DNA of 64,000 bases, from positions 558,001-622,000 of the forward strand of contig JBGAJN010000004.1 in NCBI GenBank assembly GCA_044224905.1. The letters are read 5' to 3'. The position numbers were made by a program, and so were the translations under genes. This DNA is from JBGAJN01 sp044224905. Its GTDB lineage: Bacteria; Verrucomicrobiota; Verrucomicrobiia; Limisphaerales; JBGAJN01. Every line of letters starts with the position of its first letter. The stretch's first letter is position 1. The notes under the pieces are model-generated. The model was not told where the DNA came from and did not search any database. It saw only the letters and a list, made by a program, of their open reading frames with translations. Below, in pieces: positions 52,579 through 60,485 of this stretch.

Positions 52579-53859
52579 ATGACCTTTCCGCGCATCTTCC
52601 GCGTCCGCCAAAAGTTTGAGCGATCCCGCGTCGCTGATGTGCGCGCAGAGGTGCGCAAGGAATTGTCGCGGCTCAATCTCGGCGAGCGTGTCAAACGCGG
52701 GCAATCGGTCGCGATCACGGCGGGCAGCCGCGGCATCGCCAACATCGATGCGATCATTCAATCCACCGTGGAATTTTTCCGCGCGCTCGGAGCGGAGCCG
52801 TTCATTGTCGCTGCGATGGGCAGCCACGGCGGCGGCACGCCCGAGGGACAACGCCAGATCCTCGCCGACTACGGAATCACGGAAGAAACTTGCGGCTGTC
52901 CGGTGCGTTGCCGGATGGAGACCGTCGCCCTCGCGCAAACGCCCGAGGGAATTCCCGTTCATTTCGCCAGCGACGCCGCGGACGCCGATCACGTGTTCGT
53001 TGTGAACCGCGTAAAGCCGCACACCCGGCTCGAAGGTGAACTGCAAAGCGGCTTGATGAAGATGATGCTGATCGGCCTCGGCAAACACGAAGGCGCGAAA
53101 GTGTATCACCGCGCGTTCGCGGATTTTTCCTTCGACCAAATCGTCCGAAGCGTCGCCCAACAGGTCATCGACAAAGGCCGTATTCTCGGCGGACTCGGCA
53201 TCGTGGAAAATTCCTACGACGAAACCGCCTTGTTGCGCGCCGTCGATCCGCGCGAGTTCGAAGCACAGGAGAAGCAACTGCTCGCCCTCGCGCGTCAATG
53301 GTTGCCTCGCCTGCCGTTCGATCACGCGGATATTTTGCTCGTCGACGAGATCGGCAAGGAGATCAGCGGTTGCGGCATGGACACGAACGTCATTGGTCGG
53401 AAGCGCCACATTCATCACGCCGCGACGGAAGAATCCCCGAAGATCAAGCGCATCATCGTCCGCGGACTCACCGAACAGACGCACGGGAACGCGACGGGTT
53501 TGGGTTACGCGGAGTTCTGCCTCACGCGCGCTGTCAACGCGATGGATCGGAAGAAGACGTGGATCAATTGCACCACGTCCGGCTACCCCGCCGTCGGAAT
53601 GATCCCGCCATACTTCGACACGGATCGTGAGACTTTGGAGATCGCGCTCGGAACCATTGGCCTCGTCGAATCCACGCACGCGAAACTGCTCTGGATTCGC
53701 AACACCCTCGACGTCGTGGAAGTGGAATGCTCCGAAGCGTATCTCGACGAAGCCCGCCAGCGTAACGACCTCGAAGTGCTTACCGCGCCGCGCCCGATGC
53801 CTCTCGACACTACGGGCAATTTGCCACCCAGCCTCAGCGAATTATCGACGGCGAAATAA
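52579..53859 (+). CDS. Lactate-racemase-like (LarA/DUF2088 domain) protein
   Basis: 426 residues, cytoplasmic. AAMGSHGGGTPEGQRQIL (H83) matches the LarA N-terminal block 'G(T/S)H...E', and VNRVKPHTRLEGELQSG matches the later 'K-x-H...G' block around the nickel-cofactor lysine/His region. The other expected LarA histidines cannot be placed confidently. LarA itself racemises lactate with a pincer nickel cofactor, while many relatives have unknown sugar-acid substrates. No larBCE genes are in the window. It is convergent with rtcB. Confidence 0.7.
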   Translation: MTFPRIFRVRQKFERSRVADVRAEVRKELSRLNLGERVKRGQSVAITAGSRGIANIDAIIQSTVEFFRALGAEPFIVAAMGSHGGGTPEGQRQILADYGITEETCGCPVRCRMETVALAQTPEGIPVHFASDAADADHVFVVNRVKPHTRLEGELQSGLMKMMLIGLGKHEGAKVYHRAFADFSFDQIVRSVAQQVIDKGRILGGLGIVENSYDETALLRAVDPREFEAQEKQLLALARQWLPRLPFDHADILLVDEIGKEISGCGMDTNVIGRKRHIHHAATEESPKIKRIIVRGLTEQTHGNATGLGYAEFCLTRAVNAMDRKKTWINCTTSGYPAVGMIPPYFDTDRETLEIALGTIGLVESTHAKLLWIRNTLDVVEVECSEAYLDEARQRNDLEVLTAPRPMPLDTTGNLPPSLSELSTAK

Positions 53860-53880
53860 CGCGCGCTTTCCGCGAATGGT

Positions 53881-55275
53881 TCAATCCTCCGGGCGTTCAC
53901 CGGCGGGCGCCATCTTCACGAGCTTCGGATCGAACTGGCCGAGAACCGTCACGAGATCACTCTGCGCCGCCATCACTTCACGAATGTTTTTGTACGCCAT
54001 CGGAACTTCGTCGAGTCCGGCGGAAATCAGCGTGACACCGCGCTCGTGAAGGAGACGGTTCACTTCCTTCCAATTGAATTTGTCATTCGCCGCCTTGCGA
54101 CTCATCACTCGCCCCGCGCCATGTGATGCCGAGTTCAATGACTCCGCGTTGCCTTTGCCGCTCACAACAAAACCCGGCGACGCCATCGAACCGGGAATGA
54201 TTCCGAGCACTCCCTGCCCCGCTGGCGTCGCGCCCTTGCGATGGACGATGACCTCGCGCTCCGCGCCATCGATAACATGCCGCTCCTTCCACGCGAAGTT
54301 GTGGTGATTCTCCAAATCGAGCAGCACTTCCGCGCCAAGATTCGCCGCGAGGTGGCGGTGGATGCACGCGTGATTCGCCGCCGCGTATTGGCCCATCAAC
54401 TCCATCGCGTTCCAATATTCCTGACCTTCCTGCGAATCGAGTGAGAGCCACGCGAGACGCTTCAACTCGCTGGGTAAATCCGGAAACTGGCTGAACGCGA
54501 TCTTGCTGTAATGATCGCACACCGCCGCGCCAGTTCCGCGACTCCCGCTGTGCGACAGCAACGCCACGTAGGTGCCCGCTTCGAGGTCGTTGATCTTCGA
54601 GTGCGCGGTGAAGAGACCGAATTCGACGAAGTGATTTCCGCTGCCGCTCGTGCCGAGCTGCGACCACGCGCGGTCCTTGTTCTGTTTCGAAATCGGACTC
54701 ACGGACCAATCAGCGTCCATCACGTCGTGTTCACGACGTTCCTTGAAAGAAGCGCCAACGCCGAAACGCGTCTCGGTTTCGATGGCTCGCGTGAGGCGAT
54801 CCTGTTTCTGCTCGAGGGTCCGCACCGGAATATCCAGCACCGTCATTTTCATGCGGCACGCAATGTCCACGCCGACGGCGTAAGGAATCACTGCGTTGTC
54901 AGTGGCGAGCACGCCGCCGATCGGCAAGCCGTAGCCGACGTGCGCATCGGGCATCAGCGCGCCCGCGACGGACACCGGCAGGAGGCACGCTTTCTCCATT
55001 TGCATCACTGCATCGTGATCGAGACCTCCGCCCCATTGCCGATATTTCACCGGCTCAGCACGTGGCGGCGGCGGAGCTTTCAGCAACGCCTTGGCAAACT
55101 CACCGCGCAACGGATCGTCCACGAACGCCGCGGGATTACCGACAACAGCCGTCACCTCCTGCTGCAGCCGCGTCTTGTCGCCGCCGCTGAGAATATAGCG
55201 AGCAACAAAATCCGTTGCGCGCCGCGTCGCTTCACCCAGCGGCACACCGAGGCGCAGAAATTCCTTCGAGTTCAC
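53881..55275 (-). CDS. rtcB: RNA-splicing ligase RtcB
   Basis: 464 residues. RtcB signatures are MPDAHVGYGLPIGGVLA (D110, H112), VGVDIACRM (D137, C140 metal ligands), GSGNHFVEFG, LLSHSGSRGTG and SASHGAGRVMSR, where the His after AS is the guanylylated residue. The DIACRM form replaces the usual DIGCGM. It joins 2',3'-cyclic-phosphate and 5'-OH RNA ends using GTP in tRNA or rRNA repair. It is preceded by a small unknown gene 9 bp upstream on the same strand. Confidence 0.93.
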   Translation of the reverse strand: MNSKEFLRLGVPLGEATRRATDFVARYILSGGDKTRLQQEVTAVVGNPAAFVDDPLRGEFAKALLKAPPPPRAEPVKYRQWGGGLDHDAVMQMEKACLLPVSVAGALMPDAHVGYGLPIGGVLATDNAVIPYAVGVDIACRMKMTVLDIPVRTLEQKQDRLTRAIETETRFGVGASFKERREHDVMDADWSVSPISKQNKDRAWSQLGTSGSGNHFVEFGLFTAHSKINDLEAGTYVALLSHSGSRGTGAAVCDHYSKIAFSQFPDLPSELKRLAWLSLDSQEGQEYWNAMELMGQYAAANHACIHRHLAANLGAEVLLDLENHHNFAWKERHVIDGAEREVIVHRKGATPAGQGVLGIIPGSMASPGFVVSGKGNAESLNSASHGAGRVMSRKAANDKFNWKEVNRLLHERGVTLISAGLDEVPMAYKNIREVMAAQSDLVTVLGQFDPKLVKMAPAGERPED

Positions 55276-55284
55276 GCGCGAATG

Positions 55285-55734
55285 TCAGTTCTGATGCGGC
55301 GCCGGTGGCGTGCGCGGATGAATCAACCGCGCTACTTCTGCGTGAGCGAGCACGACATCGGGATCACGTTGCAGCGCCGCGTAATAATGGCCGGAGAAAC
55401 CTTCGCCACTTTCGGATGCGACCAGCAGCACACTCGTCTGCTTTACGAGCACGTCGACGACGACAACGGTCAGCGGCTCCTTTTCTTCGAGCGCTTCATC
55501 CATGGCGACGATCAATTGGGAGAACGGGTGCAGCCAGGCAAACCACGCGTCGCTAGTGAGCAGCTGGAGAAAATGGTTGGGCGAACGAATCGGGCCGACA
55601 GCGGTTTCGTAGCTCACGCGCTCCGAATCCACCACGGTCTTGTGCAACGCAAGCAACACGTCGCGCAGTTCCGACAAGCGCTGACGAACGCGCTGCTGCT
55701 CGGGCGACGATGGGGTTGAAGGCTTTGGTTTCAT
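55285..55734 (-). CDS. Small conserved-looking protein upstream of rtcB, unknown function
   Basis: 149 residues, soluble, with no signal peptide or metal motif. An N-terminal Pro/Ser/Gln-rich start is followed by a mainly helical domain (LSELRDVLLALHKTVVDSER, PNHFLQLLTSDAWFAWLHPFSQLIVAMDEAL). I do not recognise the family. It ends 9 bp before rtcB and starts 59 bp after the polyphosphate:AMP phosphotransferase gene, so all three look like one operon. A helper or regulator role in RNA repair is possible but unproven. Confidence 0.7.
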   Translation of the reverse strand: MKPKPSTPSSPEQQRVRQRLSELRDVLLALHKTVVDSERVSYETAVGPIRSPNHFLQLLTSDAWFAWLHPFSQLIVAMDEALEEKEPLTVVVVDVLVKQTSVLLVASESGEGFSGHYYAALQRDPDVVLAHAEVARLIHPRTPPAPHQN

Positions 55735-55793
55735 GCTTTCCCGCAGTTATCCACGACCGACTGTAATTCAACCCCGCGTGTCCCGCCAGTGAC

Positions 55794-57278
55794 TCAAAGC
55801 GCCCGATCCAAATGTTCGCAGAGCGTTTTCAATATCTGCACCCGGGCGAATTTCTTGTCGTTGCCCGCAACCAGCGTCCACGGCGCGAACTCCGTGCTCG
55901 TATGCGCGACCATGTCGTTTACGGCCGCTTCGTATGCGTCCCACTTGCCGCGATTGCGCCAGTCTTCAGCGGTGATCTTGTAGCGCTTGAAGTTCACCGT
56001 CTCGCGCTCTTTGAAACGCCGCAGTTGTTCCTCTTTGCTGATGTGGATCCAAAACTTCGACAACACCATTCCGTGTTCGGCGAGTTGCTCCTCAAAATCG
56101 TTAATCTCGGGATACGAGCGCATCCATTCATCCGTCGTCGCGAAGCCTTCGACTCGTTCCACAAGAACGCGACCGTACCAGGAGCGATCGAAAATCGTCA
56201 CCGTGCCGTCACGCGGCAACTGCCGCCAAAAGCGCCATAGGTAATGATGCGCGCGGTCCTCGTCGCGGGGCGCCGCGATCGGCACGACGCGAAACAAACG
56301 CGGGTCCATCGCTTCAGTCACGCGCCGAATGCAACTCCCCTTCCCCGCCGCATCCCAACCTTCAAAGACCAACACGCTGGCGACTTTCTTTTCGTACGCC
56401 GCCCAGATGAGGCGATTCAACTTCGCCTGATACTTGGCCAGTTTCGCTTCGTACTTGGGACGCAGCAACGTCTGGCTCAAATCCACGCGATCCAGAATCG
56501 TTGGCTCACCACGGTTGGTGACGCGAACCTTCACCGACGCTTTGCGAACCGCGGGAATTTTCTGCGCGGGCTTGGCCAAACGACGTTGAATCGCTTCCAA
56601 AACAATTCGCGCCGCGGTGAGATCACGGTAGTTGGAGTCCGCAGCTTCGATGAGATGCCACCGGGCGTGCGGTGAGTCAGTTTCCCGGATGGATCGCTCC
56701 GAGACCTTGATGAACTTGTCGTAGAGCTGGTGGTGCGTCCAATCCGTCGGCAGCACGCGCCAGTGCGTCTCAGGATTTTTCTGCAGCTTGCTCAGCCGCT
56801 TGTGCAATGCGCGCTTGGAAAGATGAAACCACAACTTGATGATCACCGCGCCGTCATCGATCAGCATCTGCTCCAAGAACGCAATGCGGCGCAACTCGGA
56901 ATCGAGCTCGGCATTTTTGCTACGGCCGTAAACGCGGCGCGTGATCGGCTCGGTGTACCACGAACCGAAAAGCAAACCGATCCGCCCGCGAGCCGGCATC
57001 GCCTGCCAGAAATGCCACCAGAACGGACGTTCACGTTCTTCCTTCGACTCGTTCCAAAACGCGTGCGTCTCGATTCCGCGCGGGTCGAACCATTCGTTGA
57101 ACCGGTGGACGATCTCGCCTTTGCCCGCGCCATCGACGCCTGAAATGATGATGAACACCGGGATCTTCGCCTGCTTCAGCGCAAACTCCGCTTGAACCAA
57201 TTGCGCGCGGAGTGCCGGCAGTTCTCGCTCGAATTGCGCGTCGGAGAGAGCCCGCCCCAGTTCAGCTGCTTCAAACAT
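55794..57278 (-). CDS. pap: Polyphosphate:AMP phosphotransferase (tandem PPK2, class II)
   Basis: 494 residues with two PPK2 domains in tandem. The N-terminal copy has Walker A GVDGAGKGE but FGSWYTEP where an active copy has DRSWY, so it is the degenerate copy. The C-terminal copy has GWDAAGKGS and DRSWYGRVLVERVEGF with a complete active site. Tandem PPK2 with an inactive first copy is the hallmark of class II enzymes, which use polyphosphate to turn AMP into ADP. Next to rtcB it may support recovery from nucleotide stress (inference). Confidence 0.92.
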   Translation of the reverse strand: MFEAAELGRALSDAQFERELPALRAQLVQAEFALKQAKIPVFIIISGVDGAGKGEIVHRFNEWFDPRGIETHAFWNESKEERERPFWWHFWQAMPARGRIGLLFGSWYTEPITRRVYGRSKNAELDSELRRIAFLEQMLIDDGAVIIKLWFHLSKRALHKRLSKLQKNPETHWRVLPTDWTHHQLYDKFIKVSERSIRETDSPHARWHLIEAADSNYRDLTAARIVLEAIQRRLAKPAQKIPAVRKASVKVRVTNRGEPTILDRVDLSQTLLRPKYEAKLAKYQAKLNRLIWAAYEKKVASVLVFEGWDAAGKGSCIRRVTEAMDPRLFRVVPIAAPRDEDRAHHYLWRFWRQLPRDGTVTIFDRSWYGRVLVERVEGFATTDEWMRSYPEINDFEEQLAEHGMVLSKFWIHISKEEQLRRFKERETVNFKRYKITAEDWRNRGKWDAYEAAVNDMVAHTSTEFAPWTLVAGNDKKFARVQILKTLCEHLDRAL

Positions 57279-57513
57279 GACAAAGTTTTGGTTGGTTCAC
57301 ACTCATCGCCAGACGGAACAGTTGCTGGCCCGAGTTGTAGCAATTGAAGGATCGCCAGTTCGAGGATTTTCCGATGGAATGATCCGATGCAAGAACCGTT
57401 GACGAACTTCCACTGTTAGCCCAGGGCAATCACCCAGCTCGCTGTGCGCCAAGGCCCACAGAAACAATCTGCGCTGTAACCTCACTTTCACAATCCTCGT
57501 CAATATCGCTCTC

Positions 57514-58665
57514 ATGAATCACCTCCGCACGCCCCTACTAATTGGCTTCGCCGCGTGGCTCGCCCTAGGCACCTCCGCATTCAGCGCTGACAAACAAAAG
57601 AATGCCGATCGTCCACAGCCGCCAACCCGGCCGTTCAATGCTCCGGGCGCACCGAAGTTCACGCGTCTTGATGGCAAGCCCGGGGCGAATCCGCCGGTCG
57701 ATGCGGATGGCGATTTCCTCGTCGGCCCAGATTACGTTGCGGCTCCAGAAACGAAGATTGTCCCCGGAGTGCCGCAGGGAAAAGTGCAGCAGTTCAGCAT
57801 CGATTCCAGGAATTGCAAACTCTTCAACCCCGGGATCGCTCGCGAAGTGTTCGGCACGGTCGATCCGAAAAACCCCAAGACGCTGATCGTCGAGACCCAT
57901 CCGATTGATTACAAGCGCACGGTCACCGTTTACATTCCGGCCCAATACAAGGCTGGCACCGCGGCGCCTTTCATCGTCGCGCATGATGGTCCTGGCATGG
58001 GCAAACCGGATAAGGGTCTGGCAGTCATCTTGGACAACCTCATCGCCCAAAAGCGCGTGCCCGCGATGATCGCCATCATGATCTCCAGCGGCGGCGGTGA
58101 TGCGCAGGGACATGAACGCGGCCGCGAATACGACACGATGTCCGGCTTGTATGCCGAGTTCATCGAGAACGAAGTGCTGCCGCTCGTGGAGAAAAACTAC
58201 GGCGTGAAATTGACCAAAGATCCCGAGGGCCGCGCGACCATGGGGAACAGTTCCGGCGGCTCAGCTGCGCTCATCATGGCGTGGTATCATCCGGAGCTTT
58301 ACCATCGCGTGCTCACTTTCTCCGGCACCTTTGTAAACCAGCAGTGGCCCTTCAATCCCGAGACACCCGATGGCGCGTGGGGCTTTCACAACAAGCTCAT
58401 TCCAGAAAGTGCGCCAAAACCGCTCCGCATCTGGATGGCTGTCGGAGACCGGGATAATTTCAATCCCAACGTCATGCGCGATGGCATGCACGACTGGGTG
58501 GAAGCCAACAACCGCATGGCCACCGTGCTGAAGGCCAAGGGCTATCATTACCAGTACCTCTTTTGCCTGAACGCCGGCCATGGCGTCGGCCCTGCGAAAC
58601 CGCAAATCCTGCCCCACGCGCTCGAGTGGCTGTGGAAGGGCTATCCGATCGGCAAAACGCCGTGA
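57514..58665 (+). CDS. Secreted alpha/beta-hydrolase esterase (enterochelin-esterase-like)
   Basis: 383 residues with a signal peptide (core about 8-20, ending AFSAD). The catalytic serine elbow is GNSSGG, G-x-S-x-G with S246; the charge-relay His is in LNAGHGVGP, and an Asp in AVGDRDNF is the likely third member. The fold matches 'putative esterase / Fes-like' (esterase D type) enzymes. The real substrate is unknown. This is the last intact chromosomal gene before the broken tRNA. Confidence 0.85.
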   Translation: MNHLRTPLLIGFAAWLALGTSAFSADKQKNADRPQPPTRPFNAPGAPKFTRLDGKPGANPPVDADGDFLVGPDYVAAPETKIVPGVPQGKVQQFSIDSRNCKLFNPGIAREVFGTVDPKNPKTLIVETHPIDYKRTVTVYIPAQYKAGTAAPFIVAHDGPGMGKPDKGLAVILDNLIAQKRVPAMIAIMISSGGGDAQGHERGREYDTMSGLYAEFIENEVLPLVEKNYGVKLTKDPEGRATMGNSSGGSAALIMAWYHPELYHRVLTFSGTFVNQQWPFNPETPDGAWGFHNKLIPESAPKPLRIWMAVGDRDNFNPNVMRDGMHDWVEANNRMATVLKAKGYHYQYLFCLNAGHGVGPAKPQILPHALEWLWKGYPIGKTP

Positions 58666-58826
58666 CCGCGGCGAACACCCAACGGTATTCCCGAAATCAA
58701 TTCTCGGCGCGAAACGAGATAAAACTCGTCTCCGCGTTGACCGCCGACGCTGATCCGCCCGCGAAAACCGGCGGGAGAGGTTTAATCACCAAGCGGCTTT
58801 TCCTCTTGAGAGAACGACGAAACTAC

Positions 58827-58853
58827 TTGCCAGCTTGCGCAATGAATTAATAT
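58827..58853 (+). promoter_or_regulatory. Possible promoter for the tRNA-Met remnant
   Basis: TTGCCA (58827-58832) and TAATAT (58848-58853) resemble sigma-70 -35 and -10 boxes but are only 15 bp apart, shorter than the ideal 17. The -10 box lies 45 bp before the tRNA 5' end, suitable for a tRNA leader. Weak evidence. Confidence 0.3.
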
Positions 58854-58897
58854 TGTCTGCGCGTTCGTTTGCGGATCTCAGCAAACCAACCAGTCGT

Positions 58898-58934
58898 GCC
58901 AGAGTAGCTCAGGGGTAGAGCAGAGGACTCATAA
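58898..58934 (+). pseudogene. tRNA-Met (CAT) truncated right after the anticodon
   Basis: GCCAGAG, TA, GCTC, a D-loop, GAGC, A, GAGGA and the loop CTCATAA follow normal tRNA numbering to position 38 (anticodon CAT at 58930-58932). The next bases, CTCGA, cannot pair with GAGGA. No 3' half (TCCTC..., T-arm, CTCTGGC) was found anywhere up to the next gene. The D-arm and CAGAGGACTCATAA are those of an elongator tRNA-Met. The gene has been cut in the anticodon loop. Confidence 0.8.
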
Positions 58935-59478
58935 CTCGAACTAGGCCGTTTAGCCCACTTTCTCCCAACTTATCACACTCACGCAAAGCCCGTATTTATT
59001 GATCCAAATCCACATTCTCAATTTTCCCACATTATCCCAATAAGTCTGATATTTTGACTTCGGGTTACATTTTAGGGTGACAAGATTGACAGGGCGCTCT
59101 TCCCACATTTGCAGCCGCAAACACAAGTATTTCACCAGGCTCGAGTTGGATGCTGTTTCCCAAGGCGGCGCCGAAGAGCCACCGTGCCATATTCGTAATG
59201 CGCGTTTTCAAAACCCCTGGCCGTCGTCTCTACTCTGCATCGTCGCCGATCATTTGAATCTCGCCTGGGTCACCGATGTCCACTTCGCAAAAGTTTTTTG
59301 CTGCATCAACATCCAACCGTGTTAAACGTTTCGCGAATCCAATGGGAATGAAACGCAAATGATGAGATCGGCGCCCAATTGCCTCGCGGACGGCGGATAC
59401 TGTTCCATCAACTTCTTCACATGGCATTCGTTGGGATAGCAACCTTGTAAAAATAACTGAACCCAACCGTCTTTTTTC
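58935..59478. other. 544-bp AT-rich left end of the putative island
   Basis: The sequence turns noticeably AT-rich after 58950 (runs such as TTTATTGATCC and CAATTTTCCCACATTATCC). Two short minus-strand frames, 58950-59135 and 59230-59427, could be read; the second ends in an acidic, protein-like tail. Neither matches anything I know, and neither is called. No integrase or insertion-sequence ends are seen. This is the likely island left boundary. Confidence 0.4.
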
Positions 59479-60471
59479 ATGGCTCGCACAAAAACCGACA
59501 AAAAACCTTCGAACAGCTCCACCGCCAACCTTGGCTTCGAGGCCAAGCTCTGGCTCACCGCCGACAAGCTGCGCAATAACATGGACGCGGCGGAATACAA
59601 GCATGTCGTCCTCGGCCTCATTTTCCTCAAATACATCTCCGACTCCTTCGAGGAACACCGGGCCAAGCTCCTTGCCGGCAAGGGCGACTACACCGGGGCC
59701 AATGCCGAAGACCCGGATGAATACCGCGCCGAGAACATCTTCTGGGTGCCGCCCGCCGCGCGCTGGAGCTACCTGCAAAACAGCGCCAAGCCGCCCACCA
59801 TCGGCAAGATCTTGGACGACGCCACGGTCGCCATCGAGCGCGACAACCCGCGCCTCAAAGGCGTCCTGCCCAAGGACTACGCCCGCCCCGCGCTCGACAA
59901 GCACCGCCTCATCGACCTCATCGATCTCATCGGCACCATCGGCCTGGGCGACAAGGAGAGCCGCAGCAAGGACATCCTCGGCCGAGTGTATGAATACTTC
60001 TTCACCCAGTTCGCCAGCGCGGAGGGGAAGAACGGCGGGCAGTTCTACACCCCGTCCTGCGTCGTGCGCCTGCTCGTCGAGATGCTCGCGCCTTACAAGG
60101 GCCGCATCTACGACCCCGCCTGCGGCTCCGGCGGCATATTTGTGCAGTCGGAAAAGTTCGTCGAATCCCACGGCGGTAAGCTGGGCGACATTTCCATCTA
60201 CGGCCAGGAATCGAACGCCACCACGCGCCGCCTGGCCATCATGAACCTCGCCATCCGCGGCATCGAGGCCGACTTCGGCCCCGAGCACGCCGACACCTTC
60301 CGCCGCGACCTCCATCCCGACCTCCGCGCCGACTACGTCCTCGCCAATGGCAGCATGTCGTCGAACCAGTCCGGCGAAGGCGACATCCGCCGCGCCCTCA
60401 TCGAGGCCGACCTCGTGGACTGCATGGTCGCCCTTCCCGGCCAGTTCGGCTTTAATTACACACTAAATTAA
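59479..60471 (+). pseudogene. hsdM: Type I restriction-modification M subunit, internally deleted and truncated
   Basis: 330 residues, against the usual about 500. The N-terminal HsdM domain (MDAAEYKHVVLGLIFLKYISD), FASAEGKNGGQFYTPSCVVRLLVEML and methyltransferase motif I DPACGSGG (D212) are intact. At 287-290 the protein goes from DY-VLAN directly into GSMSSNQSGEGDIRRALI. In intact HsdM, VLAN is first followed by the catalytic PPF (NPPF) and about 40-60 residues later by a second VLANGSM. The part between has been lost in frame. After LPGQ (ending 60444) the normal FYSTQIPVCLW is replaced by FGFNYTLN and a stop. It is probably inactive. Third positions are extremely C-rich, unlike the genes that follow. 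No HsdS or HsdR follows within the window. Confidence 0.85.
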
Positions 60472-60485
60472 ACCAATCAGCTTTT

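Noticed and set aside
58714..58729. ACGAG/CTCGT hairpin after the esterase gene as terminator
   Set aside because: Only 5 bp with no T-tract; too weak to call.
59105..59122. 15-base match CATTTGCAGCCGCAA also found near 62102, as a possible island repeat
   Set aside because: A match of this length is expected by chance in 64 kb and has no supporting context.
58950..59135. 61-aa minus-strand frame at the island edge
   Set aside because: No recognisable motif; composition follows the AT-rich background, and no start signal is visible.
59230..59427. 65-aa minus-strand frame with a protein-like acidic tail (DIGDPGEIQMIGDDAE)
   Set aside because: Could be the end of a decayed gene, but it matches nothing I know and is too short to call.
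58935..59478. A group I intron inside the tRNA-Met anticodon loop
   Set aside because: Bacterial tRNA introns do insert here, but no tRNA 3' half was found before the hsdM gene and no intron core pairing was recognised. Truncation fits better.
59230..60315. Long minus-strand frame opposite hsdM
   Set aside because: An artefact of the very C-rich third positions of hsdM on the plus strand.
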